DNA from: a virus
Virus record (IMG/VR): IMGVR_UViG_3300037488_000453
Span: 1 to 31,781 of that record
Length of the DNA: 31,781 bases
Strand: one strand, 5' to 3'
Part shown: one piece after another, positions 23,338 through 30,643 of the stretch
Layout: every line of letters starts with the position of its first letter
Numbering within the stretch: position 1 is the first letter of the stretch
Translations under genes and position numbers: made by a program
The notes under the pieces: generated by a model
The model's database searches: none
Told to the model about the DNA's origin: nothing
Seen by the model: only the letters and a program-made list of their open reading frames with translations

Positions 23338-24324
23338 ATGAGTATGATCACACAGGCACTGGCAGAATTCGATGAGTCACGGGTGATGATTGCAAACGTG
23401 AAAGCGTACGGAAAATTCACGTTGGCCGTCGATGGCATCGGCAAAGTTGAGGAAGCTCACAAGCAGGTGAAGCGGCTTCGGATTGACATTACGAAACGCG
23501 GCAAGGAATTGCGAGACGATGCGACTAAGTATTCGCGTGCAATCATCGAAGAAGAAAAGCGGCTGGTGAGCGAAGTCGAACCGATCGAGGCTGCACTATG
23601 GGGCCAGCGTCAGATCCACGAAGCCGCAGAACTCGAACGACAGAAGGCCAAGCAGGCTGAAAAGCGAAAGGTGCTGACCGATCGCATTGAACGACTGGCT
23701 CAGGCCGGGTGCATCGCTGGAGACGTGGCAGCCATTGAGCAGATGAACGACGATGAATTCAGCTTGCACTTTATCTGTGAGAAAATGAAAGCCGAGACAC
23801 TCCGCGAACAGGCCGAAGCCGCACGGCTGGAAGCAGAGAAGTTCGAAGCAGATCGGCTGGCAGAAGTCGCCCGGCAGGCTGAAGAACTGCGTGTGAGACG
23901 CGAAGAACTGGAAGCAGAGCGGCAGGCAATGGCCGCTGAACGTGAGGCTATGTTGCATCAACAGCAGATCGAACGTAAGTCGCTCGAAGTTCAACAGGCT
24001 GAACTTAATCGGCAACACGAAGCTATTCGATTCAATGAAGAACGCAAGGCCGAAGAAGAACGGCAGGCTGCGTTGTTGATCCGCAGGCAAGAAGACGAGC
24101 GGCTGGCAAAGATTGCGGCGGACGAAGCGAAAGCGGCACGGGTTGCACGGATGGAAGCGTTGAAGCCTGAAATTGAAAAGGCTGAGACGTTTGCAAATCG
24201 CCTTATGGTTCATTCTGTTGAGATTTTGCGAGTGATGGATCAGCCGCATTGGTCGGTTGATGCGATGGAATCTGTTCGCCGGTGTGGGCTGGAAGTTTTA
24301 GCGATTGCCAGAGGTGAAGCGTAA
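23338..24324 (+). CDS. DUF1351-like coiled-coil protein
   Basis: A 328-residue protein. The N-terminal 100 residues (IGKVEEAHKQVKRLRIDITKRGKELRDDA, then VEPIEAALWGQ) follow the DUF1351 pattern seen next to phage recombination genes. Residues about 95-270 are a long Ala/Glu/Arg/Gln coiled coil. The C-terminal 55 residues form a separate small domain with a helix (VRRCGLEVLAIARG). It probably works with the annealing proteins upstream. GAGAG precedes the ATG. Its TAA stop overlaps the ATT of the next reading frame (TAATT). Confidence 0.75.
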   Translation: MSMITQALAEFDESRVMIANVKAYGKFTLAVDGIGKVEEAHKQVKRLRIDITKRGKELRDDATKYSRAIIEEEKRLVSEVEPIEAALWGQRQIHEAAELERQKAKQAEKRKVLTDRIERLAQAGCIAGDVAAIEQMNDDEFSLHFICEKMKAETLREQAEAARLEAEKFEADRLAEVARQAEELRVRREELEAERQAMAAEREAMLHQQQIERKSLEVQQAELNRQHEAIRFNEERKAEEERQAALLIRRQEDERLAKIAADEAKAARVARMEALKPEIEKAETFANRLMVHSVEILRVMDQPHWSVDAMESVRRCGLEVLAIARGEA

Positions 24325-24557
24325 TTGCATCTAGGCGAAGGGATTTAGTCGGTCAGCGTTTCAGTCTACTGGTTGTTCTGTCACTGATTGGAAAAATCAA
24401 GACGCGATCGGTTTTCAAATGCCGTTGCGAATGCGGAGAAATTGCGATTGTGCGAAGTGCTTACTTAACGAGTGGCCGCACAAAATCGTGCGGTTGTCTG
24501 AGGCGAGAACACGGAAGAAAATTGAGCGAAACAAGGAACGCAAAGGGTAAAGGATGA
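24324..24557 (+). CDS. Zinc-finger protein with apparent ATT start
   Basis: An open frame of 77 residues with an unmistakable phage zinc-finger pattern: LVGQRFSLLVVLS, a basic KIKTRS, then KCRCECGEIAIV, SAYLTSGRTKSCGCL and a basic helix. The domain usually precedes AP2/HNH homing nucleases or stands alone. No ATG, GTG or TTG is present upstream in frame. The first plausible start is ATT at 24324, preceded by GAGGTG and overlapping the previous stop as TAATT, where other genes here have TAATG. Either a rare ATT start is used or a point mutation has damaged the gene. It was probably missed by standard start-codon rules. Confidence 0.65.
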   Translation: MASRRRDLVGQRFSLLVVLSLIGKIKTRSVFKCRCECGEIAIVRSAYLTSGRTKSCGCLRREHGRKLSETRNAKGKG

Positions 24558-24608
24558 TTCCGCGATGAAGAAATACCGTATTAGTATTAGGTTCTGTTGC
24601 AGCAATCA

Positions 24609-24714
24609 ATTAGAATCCGGGTGTCGCTGTAGAGAGCGATACAAACTAGATTCTTCAGGGGAAACCCTGACACCAGCCCTCGCATGACTGCTCTACCAGT
24701 TGTGCGAGGGTTTT
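24609..24714 (+). ncRNA. Kissing-loop RNA element K1
   Basis: A -10-like TAGAAT (24611-24616) precedes hairpin 1: GTGTCGCT (24621-24628), loop GTAGAG (24629-24634), AGCGATAC (24635-24642). A linker ACAAACTAGATTCTT leads to a CAGGG-GAAA-CCCTG hairpin (24656-24669). The terminator is CCCTCGCA-TGACTG (24677-24690), loop CTCTAC (24691-24696), CAGTTG-TGCGAGGG (24697-24710), then TTTT. The loop GTAGAG is the exact complement of CTCTAC, so the two hairpins can kiss. GGTGTC and GACACC (24669-24674) could form an alternative closing stem. It ends five bases before the ribosome binding site of the GIY-YIG gene, so it may be a leader attenuator or an independent sRNA. K2 has the same plan. Confidence 0.72.
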
Positions 24715-24731
24715 GCTTTGGAGTTCATGGA

Positions 24732-25445
24732 ATGAGAAACGTTTTGATTTACTGCCTGCAAGACCCGGACACTCTCCAGCCAAGGTATGTAGGCAAAACT
24801 GTAAACCTAGAAATGAGGCTCATGGCGCACCTATATGAGAAAAAAGAAAACCACAAATGCAGGTGGATAAAGTCGCTGCGAAAAGAGGGTAACAGCCCGT
24901 TTGTGACTGTCTTGGAGGAAATACAAAACAGCAACGATGAAGACTGGCAGGAGCCTGAAAGGTTTTGGATATCGCACCTGTTGAGCCTTGGCGCAAATCT
25001 AACAAACCTTGAGTCAGGCGGGCTCGGAGGTAAAAGCCACAGCGAGGAAACGAAAAAGAAAATGGCAGCATCCGCAACCGGCAGGGTGATGTCAAAAGAG
25101 TCTATTGAGAAAGGGAGACTGAAAAGGGTTGGCAGAAAACAATCTGCCGAGACCGTAGAAAAAAGACGGCAGAAAATGACCGGGAGAAAACTTAGCGACG
25201 AAACAAAAAAGAAAATCGGAGACAGGCATAGGGGTCGTGTTCATGGACAAGAAGTAAGAGCAAAAATGTCAGCAGCTTGTGTTGGCCGCAAGCCATCAAA
25301 AGAGGCAATTGAAAAAACTGCTGCTGCACATAGGGGTAAGTTCGTTTCTACGGAAACAAGAGCGAAGCTATCAGCCGCGATGTACCGAAGAATTGCAAAT
25401 ATAAAACAGTTAAAGCAAGTAAGACAACTGGAGTTGGTTGAATGA
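24732..25445 (+). CDS. GIY-YIG homing endonuclease with NUMOD3 repeats
   Basis: A 237-residue nuclease. The GIY-YIG module is at the N-terminus: IYCLQ (GIY position) and RYVGKTVNLEMRLMAH (YVG, Arg29), with the Glu of EEI/QEPERFW later. From about residue 97 there are seven NUMOD3-like DNA-binding repeats of 17 residues (for example SHSEETKKKMAASATGR, KLSDETKKKIGDRHRGR). The ATG at 24732 has TGGAG eight bases upstream; an earlier in-frame ATG lies inside the K1 terminator. No intron is evident, so it is probably free-standing. The stop overlaps the helicase start. Confidence 0.92.
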   Translation: MRNVLIYCLQDPDTLQPRYVGKTVNLEMRLMAHLYEKKENHKCRWIKSLRKEGNSPFVTVLEEIQNSNDEDWQEPERFWISHLLSLGANLTNLESGGLGGKSHSEETKKKMAASATGRVMSKESIEKGRLKRVGRKQSAETVEKRRQKMTGRKLSDETKKKIGDRHRGRVHGQEVRAKMSAACVGRKPSKEAIEKTAAAHRGKFVSTETRAKLSAAMYRRIANIKQLKQVRQLELVE

Positions 25446-27145
25446 TTACTGTACCACGCTACTACCAATCGCAAGCAAATGACGCTGTCTGGAAATTCCT
25501 AGCTGAACAGCCGGGGAACCCTATCGTTGTTTTACCGACTGGTGCCGGGAAAAGTTTTCTGGCAGCAATGATTGTAAACCAGTGTATTGAATTTGGCGGG
25601 AGGGCTGTTGTTCTAGCTCACCGCCGTGAACTTCTACAACAGAACCTTGATGCACTGAAATCATTGCTGCCGAACGTGTCGGCTGGAATCTACTCCGCAG
25701 GTTTGAAGTCACGAGACACGCAAAGCGACGTTGTATTTGCTGGCATCCAATCGGTGTACCGAAAAGCACTTGAACTTGGCGAGCGGTCGCTGATCATTAT
25801 TGATGAATGCCATTTGGTTTCGTCAGATGACGAAACGATGTACGGGCAGTTTCTTGCGGACGTCAAACTAGGAAACCCAAGGCAGCGTGTAGCTGGAATG
25901 AGCGCGACGCCCTATCGTACTGGATCAGGGCCGCTCTGTGGACGCAATAAATTGTTCCAAAAAATTTGCTATGAAGCGTACACAGGAGACCTGATTCAGC
26001 AGGGCTTCCTTTGTCCGATCACGAACAGGCCAGCAGATAAAACCGTTGATACGTCGCTTATCAAAATGCGCGGCGGTGAATTCATTGAAAATGAAATGCA
26101 GTCTGCTTTTGACACGACCGACAATGTCTCAGCAGCTTGCAAAGAGATTGTCGCGAAGTGTCAGGGACGACATTCGATTCTGGTGTTCGCGGCTGGTGTA
26201 GCTCATGCGGAACACGTCGCCGAAACGATCCGCCAGAATTCTGGAGAAGTGGTCGGCATCGTGACAGGTGAGACGTTCGCGATGGAGCGGTCGGCAACGC
26301 TGGCTGACTTCAAACGCGGTTCGCTTCGGTGGCTTGTAAACTGCGATGTGTTGACGACTGGATTTGATGCGCCGTGCATTGATGCTATCTGTGTCCTGCG
26401 GGCCACAATGTCGCCGGGATTGTTTGCTCAGATTGTTGGTCGAGGACTGCGAAAACACGAATCCAAAACAGAAGTTCTCGTTCTAGACTACGGAGAAAAT
26501 TTGAAAAGATTTGGCAGCCTCGACGATCCAAACTATGGCCGATCGTCCGCAGCATTCACCGGCACGCGAACTAGTCCTGCGGAGAACAATGGACGCGGCA
26601 AGGAGTGTCCAAACTGCGGTCAGGACGTGGCCGCCAGATCTGCGGAGTGTGAGGACTGCGGTTTTATCTTTCCCGTCAAACATGAGTCGCAGGCAGATCA
26701 CGAGTCAGCGATTACGGGCCAGACGCCACCGGAGACATGGACGGTCAACAGAGTCACATGGGCACGTCACACGAAGAAAGGTGGCGGCGATGCTCCTCCG
26801 ACACTGAGGATCGATTACGACTGCACGAAGGGCGAAGGCGACATGAAGCAAACGATCAGCGAGTACATCTGTCTTGAACATACCGGATACGCGAGAACAA
26901 AGGCTGGCCTGTGGTGGCAGGCAAGGAGTCTTAGCTATTGCCCGAACGATGTCAGTGAAGCAATCGACATGCTGGACCGTGGTGCGTGCCGAATGCCAGT
27001 GACGATCACGACTGAAATGGACGGCAAGTATTTCCGAATCAAATCGGTTGAGTTCGCTGAAGATAAACCGGAGACGTGGCGTGAGGCGGATGAGCCGGTT
27101 GAGTTGTTGAGCGAGGGTGGTTTTGATGATGATGTACCTTTTTAG
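25442..27145 (+). CDS. SF2 DNA helicase with zinc ribbon and SSB-like tail
   Basis: A 567-residue RadD/SSL2-like superfamily 2 helicase. Motif I PTGAGKS (32-38), motif II DECH (121-124), motif III SAT (154-156), the FDAP region (308-311) and motif VI QIVGRGLR (330-337) are all intact. A four-cysteine ribbon follows (C389-x2-C392, C403-x2-C406). The C-terminal 150 residues are unassigned and the last residues are FDDDVPF, nearly identical to the acidic tip of bacterial SSB. It likely unwinds or remodels phage DNA. Coupled to the nuclease gene by ATGA. Confidence 0.93.
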   Translation: MITVPRYYQSQANDAVWKFLAEQPGNPIVVLPTGAGKSFLAAMIVNQCIEFGGRAVVLAHRRELLQQNLDALKSLLPNVSAGIYSAGLKSRDTQSDVVFAGIQSVYRKALELGERSLIIIDECHLVSSDDETMYGQFLADVKLGNPRQRVAGMSATPYRTGSGPLCGRNKLFQKICYEAYTGDLIQQGFLCPITNRPADKTVDTSLIKMRGGEFIENEMQSAFDTTDNVSAACKEIVAKCQGRHSILVFAAGVAHAEHVAETIRQNSGEVVGIVTGETFAMERSATLADFKRGSLRWLVNCDVLTTGFDAPCIDAICVLRATMSPGLFAQIVGRGLRKHESKTEVLVLDYGENLKRFGSLDDPNYGRSSAAFTGTRTSPAENNGRGKECPNCGQDVAARSAECEDCGFIFPVKHESQADHESAITGQTPPETWTVNRVTWARHTKKGGGDAPPTLRIDYDCTKGEGDMKQTISEYICLEHTGYARTKAGLWWQARSLSYCPNDVSEAIDMLDRGACRMPVTITTEMDGKYFRIKSVEFAEDKPETWREADEPVELLSEGGFDDDVPF

Positions 27146-27146
27146 G

Positions 27147-27176
27147 TTGATCATGGCGGTCGTGAGTGATTACAAT
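27147..27176 (+). promoter_or_regulatory. Possible promoter for K2
   Basis: TTGATC (27147-27152), an 18-base spacer and TACAAT (27171-27176), right after the helicase stop. The -10 matches the one before K1 (TAGAAT) in position relative to hairpin 1. The -35 before K1 is not recognisable, so only the -10 is conserved between copies. Confidence 0.5.
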
Positions 27177-27273
27177 CGTGGCACGGAATGCCGTAGAAGG
27201 GCAGGCCACAACTGATATTGTTTCCGACCCTCGTGCGTTGATGCTTCTACCATCAATGTGCGAGGGTTTTTTT
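27169..27273 (+). ncRNA. Kissing-loop RNA element K2
   Basis: Starts with ATTACAATC (K1 has ATTAGAATC). Hairpin 1 is GTGGC-ACGGAA-TGCC (27178-27192), loop GTAGAAG (27193-27199), GGCA-G-GCCAC (27200-27209). The linker ACAACTGATATTGTTTCC resembles that of K1. The terminator is a 16-bp stem, 27228-27243 with 27251-27266, around loop CTTCTAC (27244-27250), then T7. The two loops are perfectly complementary over seven bases. Compared with K1, the loop pair has changed on both sides and grown by one base on both sides, and the inner terminator stem also covaries (TGACTG/CAGTTG to TTGATG/CATCAA). It ends 156 bases before the PrimPol gene. Confidence 0.72.
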
Positions 27274-27286
27274 ATGCTTAGAAAGA

Positions 27287-27415
27287 ATTGATATTCATCC
27301 GCAGAGCCTGACGACGAAGACATTTCGCCGACATCATAAAACAAATAAAGTAATCGAAACAGCAATGTCTGAACTTGGTTTCGAATACGAAAAACGAATC
27401 ATCACGCGATCCTGA
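27287..27415 (+). other. Protein-like frame without a standard start
   Basis: An open frame reading IDIHPQSLTTKTFRRHHKTN, then KVIETAMSELGFEYEKRIITRS and a stop. Its composition and the TTKTFRRHH / SELGFEYE pattern look protein-like, possibly a small winged-helix fragment. No ATG, GTG or TTG precedes it in frame after the stop at 27239. The first candidate is an ATT, and no good ribosome binding site is seen. It could be a degraded gene or chance. Otherwise the K2-to-PrimPol gap holds nothing clear. Confidence 0.25.
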
Positions 27416-27429
27416 ACAGAAGCCTTAAC

Positions 27430-29565
27430 ATGTTCCACGTCCCCGCAGAACTTAAAAGCCTTCGCCAGTGGCATTGCTGGAACTACAGCAGCGAAGGCGT
27501 CAAAATCCCGTTGCAGCTTAATGGTAGTGCGGCGAAGTCTAATGATCCTCAAACATGGACTGACTACGAAAACGCTCTCGGGGCGTGCGTCTATTATCAG
27601 GGACTGGCCTTTGAGTTGCACGATGGGCCATACACAGGCATCGATCTAGACAACTGCCTTGACGAAGACGGCAATCTAAGAGAATGGGCACTACCAATTG
27701 TCGCAAGGCTTGACGGCGTTGCCTACGGTGAGATCAGTCCGAGTGGCACTGGAATCAAGTTCCTGACACGCGCTAGGAAGCCAGAGGGTGCTAAGTGTCT
27801 GCACAAGATCGGCGACGACAAGCAGCAGATTGAGTGCTACGATCACGCGCGGTTCTGGACGATTACCGGCGACGTTTACAACCGACAGGACACAATCGCA
27901 GACGGACAGCAAGTCATTGATTGGCTCTGCAAAACCTATTTGTCAGGAGCGGAGCAACAGACGGCAGCGGTTAAACAGTTACCAGCTCCGCCGCGAGTCA
28001 CTGACACGCCATTGATGTCACGGGCAGTCGCCTACGTCGAAACGATCCCAGGGCAATCCAAAGGCAATCTAAGGAACGCAGCATTCAGCCTGTCTGGACA
28101 TCTGCATTCGATGGTCGGCGACTTTGGCGAGCGGTTGACAGACAGCGAGGTTCTCGACCTACTAAGGGACTGGAATCAGAAAAACAAAACACCGCTACGG
28201 TTCGACGAGTTGCAGGAGGCTGCTATCAATGGTCGCACAAACGGCACGCCTCGGGCAGACAAGCTGCCTCGGGTGTATGTCGATTTGAATGACGGCGTCA
28301 ACATTGATTGTCTGATCAATCGCTCGTCAGTTCCAGATGTTCCATTTCCTATTGACTGCCTTGAGATCCCCGGTCTGATTGGGGACATCGTCAAGCACAA
28401 TCTGGCGACTGCACACTACCCTCTGCCTGAGCTGGCGTTGGCTTCGGCAATCGCGTTGATGTCGTCCATCACGGGCGGCAAGGTCGCAGATCGTGGAGCG
28501 AGAACGAATCTATTTATCCTCGGGCTGGCTCCGAGTGGTGGCGGCAAAGATCACGGCAGGAAGCTGAATCGCAACATCCTGCGGGCGGCAGGTGGCGGCG
28601 ATATCATCGGGCCAGAGCGGATCGGAAGTCACGCCGGTATCATTTCAGCAATGGCGTTCCAATGGAATACGCTGTTCCAGATTGACGAAATCCAGCATCT
28701 AGCAATGGCGATGCAAGACAGGTCAAGTCCGCATCTGGTGCAGATTGCCAGTGTGTTGATGCAGATATTTTCTTCAGCCGATAGCATCTGGATCGGTGAC
28801 GCTTACGGAGATCGGGCGAAGGTTAAGACACTGCATTTTCCACACTTGGTGCTGTACGGGACTTCGGTTCCTGAAGGATTTTGGGAGTCAATGACGGAGG
28901 CAAACCTGAAAGGCGGTCTGATTGGCAGGTGTCTAGTCTTTGAATCGACAAAGTATGTGCCTTACCAGGATCCAGCCGACGACAGAATACCAGAGTCGAT
29001 CATAGAACGAGTCAATGGCTGGCTAAGTCTGCGAACGCACGCAGGCGACATGGCTGACAAGTCTGACGGCGCATGGCCGCTCGCTATCCTGCGGGACGAA
29101 GCGGCAAAAGAGCGACTGCACGAACATACCTGCCAGATCAGTAACAGGCGCATGTCCGAGGAGCCAATCACGGCGGCAATTTGGTCTCGGGCTGCGGAGA
29201 AAACAATCAAGCTGGCGTTGCTGTTTGCCTGCTCTCGATTCGATGGCGTCACGCTTCCGACGATCCAATTGCAAGACGCTGATTTGGCGATCAGGATCAA
29301 TAATTGGATCACGCGCAGGATGCTCCAGCAGGCCGACAGGCACGTCGCCAAAACGCCTTTCGGTCAGCAGGTCAATGAGATGAGAACCCTATTGAGGACA
29401 GAAAACAGGGCATGGACGCTGACGGAAATCACACGGAAAACCAGAGGTCTGAAACCAAAGGAGCGAAGCGATATCCTGCAAACATTGATCCTTGACGGCA
29501 CGATTTTGCAGGGTGAAAAAGTGACTGGCGGGCGGTCGGCAATGACGTTTCTGGTCATCGAATAG
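27430..29565 (+). CDS. Primase-polymerase / helicase-like ATPase fusion
   Basis: A 711-residue replication protein. The N-terminal PrimPol (AEP-like, NrS-1 style) domain has WHCWNY, GIDLDNC (catalytic D72 and D74), SPSGTG (103-108) and IECYDHARFWTITG (134-147). A helical linker region (190-275) follows. The ATPase domain is DUF3987-like with Walker A APSGGGKD (367-374) and Walker B QIDE (417-420), then GRCLVFE. The last 70 residues look like a winged helix (WTLTEITRKTRGL). It would prime and help unwind phage DNA. The ribosome binding site is weak, so K2 upstream may regulate it. Confidence 0.87.
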   Translation: MFHVPAELKSLRQWHCWNYSSEGVKIPLQLNGSAAKSNDPQTWTDYENALGACVYYQGLAFELHDGPYTGIDLDNCLDEDGNLREWALPIVARLDGVAYGEISPSGTGIKFLTRARKPEGAKCLHKIGDDKQQIECYDHARFWTITGDVYNRQDTIADGQQVIDWLCKTYLSGAEQQTAAVKQLPAPPRVTDTPLMSRAVAYVETIPGQSKGNLRNAAFSLSGHLHSMVGDFGERLTDSEVLDLLRDWNQKNKTPLRFDELQEAAINGRTNGTPRADKLPRVYVDLNDGVNIDCLINRSSVPDVPFPIDCLEIPGLIGDIVKHNLATAHYPLPELALASAIALMSSITGGKVADRGARTNLFILGLAPSGGGKDHGRKLNRNILRAAGGGDIIGPERIGSHAGIISAMAFQWNTLFQIDEIQHLAMAMQDRSSPHLVQIASVLMQIFSSADSIWIGDAYGDRAKVKTLHFPHLVLYGTSVPEGFWESMTEANLKGGLIGRCLVFESTKYVPYQDPADDRIPESIIERVNGWLSLRTHAGDMADKSDGAWPLAILRDEAAKERLHEHTCQISNRRMSEEPITAAIWSRAAEKTIKLALLFACSRFDGVTLPTIQLQDADLAIRINNWITRRMLQQADRHVAKTPFGQQVNEMRTLLRTENRAWTLTEITRKTRGLKPKERSDILQTLILDGTILQGEKVTGGRSAMTFLVIE

Positions 29566-29577
29566 GGGTGGATTTAA

Positions 29578-29739
29578 GTGCGCACGAACGGCAAGAAGCA
29601 GGCATCCCAAGAACTTCTTTCCGACTTCGTGCCACACTGTTTGGGCATTAAGTTCATAGCAGATGTACACTATGGTTTTGTAGTGTTCTATATGGAAAAG
29701 AAAAAATTTGCTTATCATATAAGACCCTTCTTTCCTTAA
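29578..29739 (+). CDS. Small protein with GTG start, unknown
   Basis: A 53-residue frame beginning GTG, with AGGGGTGG seven bases upstream. It reads KKQASQELLSDFVPHCLGIK, then IADVHYGFVVFYMEKKK and FAYHIRPFFP. Mixed strand pattern with a basic character. It fills the gap between PrimPol and the next gene. An ACACTA/TAGTGT inverted repeat lies inside it. Not recognised. Confidence 0.45.
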   Translation: MRTNGKKQASQELLSDFVPHCLGIKFIADVHYGFVVFYMEKKKFAYHIRPFFP

Positions 29740-29756
29740 TTACAGGGGGGGATACC

Positions 29757-30272
29757 ATGAGAGATTTCATTTGTATAAACCCCAATGTTTTTGAAAAAAA
29801 ATACCCTTCTACGCGTGCGGGCGGGAAGCCGGGAATTAGCAGTTTACGACTTTACAAATTTGAAACTTTATCGGGAGCAGGAACAGTGGCCGAAATCAGT
29901 GAGACGAAAACGCCGCTTCCCGGCGAGTATTGGGTCAGCGACGACGGAAGTATCATCCGAATTGTCGGCGTGAAACTAAATGGCGGTATGATATACGAGA
30001 ACCAAGCAGGGTTTAGTTTCCAGTTTAATTCCATGACGAACTGGCGTCACGAGCCACGGTGTACGGGTTTTGACTGGGTTGAGCCATCGTGTGAACTTAC
30101 GACAGCACCGAAACGCATTCCCGTGCGGCTGTGGTTGTGGAGTTTTTCGGCGAGTATCGCGACGGACGCATTTGCGTGCGTCTATGCTCGTCGTGACGGA
30201 CAGACTCTCGAGGATTGTGATGAGATTTTGTGGGACGCGGATGGCTTTTATGTGGAGGGTGGCGAGCGATGA
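29757..30272 (+). CDS. Hypothetical protein, unknown
   Basis: A 171-residue protein with an N-terminal basic part, a central beta region (PGEYWVSDDGSIIRIVGVKLNGG) and a Trp-rich stretch (RLWLWSFSASIATDAF). No family recognised. A run of seven G residues at 29746-29752 provides the ribosome binding site. The AT-rich bases just before it (about 29700-29735) set it apart from the surrounding sequence. Confidence 0.68.
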   Translation: MRDFICINPNVFEKKYPSTRAGGKPGISSLRLYKFETLSGAGTVAEISETKTPLPGEYWVSDDGSIIRIVGVKLNGGMIYENQAGFSFQFNSMTNWRHEPRCTGFDWVEPSCELTTAPKRIPVRLWLWSFSASIATDAFACVYARRDGQTLEDCDEILWDADGFYVEGGER

Positions 30273-30322
30273 AATACAAAGTAATGCAAGCGGCTATTGC
30301 TAATTGCCTTGCGAATCCGTAG
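30269..30322 (+). CDS. Possible 17-residue peptide
   Basis: ATGA overlap with the preceding stop and a strong GGAGGGTGG seven bases upstream suggest translation of MKYKVMQAAIANCLANP. It is too short to assign. The 40 bases after it hold a small GTAGC-ATCCAC-GCTAC hairpin. Confidence 0.3.
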   Translation: MKYKVMQAAIANCLANP

Positions 30323-30362
30323 CATCCACGCTACACGCAATCACGCGGGCGGGGTCGATGCA

Positions 30363-30599
30363 ATGATTCACGGATTACTCGGCGCGAGCTGGAAGCCTAA
30401 GCTGATCGCTGTCATGGCGGCGATATCTCTCGTGATTCAGTTTATCACTGCTCTGATTGACGGTGACGCAAAAACTGTCCCGAATATCGAGGCTGTCATT
30501 ACACAGTTGCTGATTATCGCGGCACTGTTTCAGACTCGCCAGAACCTAGTAACCAGCGAAATGGCGAAACAGGGCGCGAAGCAAAAGATCAGACATTAA
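30363..30599 (+). CDS. Small membrane protein, holin-like candidate
   Basis: A 78-residue protein. It opens MIHGLLGASWKPKL, then a hydrophobic helix (IAVMAAISLVIQFITALI), a polar loop (DGDAKTVPN) and a second hydrophobic helix (AVITQLLIIAALF), ending in a basic tail. This resembles small phage proteins with an N-terminal LLG-x-x-W motif, some of which lie in lysis modules. No endolysin is visible in the window, so a holin role is a guess. An earlier in-frame start at 30297 is less likely. Confidence 0.65.
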   Translation: MIHGLLGASWKPKLIAVMAAISLVIQFITALIDGDAKTVPNIEAVITQLLIIAALFQTRQNLVTSEMAKQGAKQKIRH

Positions 30600-30643
30600 C
30601 CGGCTGATTCCCCGCAACCATTAACGGAAAGTTGAGGTGATCT

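Noticed and set aside
23596-24249. A 217-codon frame on the - strand rich in Phe and Leu
   Set aside because: Antisense of the Glu/Ala/Arg coiled-coil gene; such complements commonly stay open and encode Phe/Leu-rich strings.
24609-24714. K1 as a hammerhead or other known ribozyme
   Set aside because: No CTGATGA core or GAAA-junction in the required places, and the element ends in a terminator with loop-loop pairing instead.
24325-25445. A group I intron carrying the GIY-YIG gene
   Set aside because: No P7/P3 core sequences were recognised, and genes on both sides have complete starts and stops rather than split exons.
29661-29686. A third promoter or operator (TACACT with ACACTA/TAGTGT repeat)
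   Set aside because: No -35 match lies 16 bases upstream of TACACT, and the inverted repeat is only six bases inside a probable small gene.
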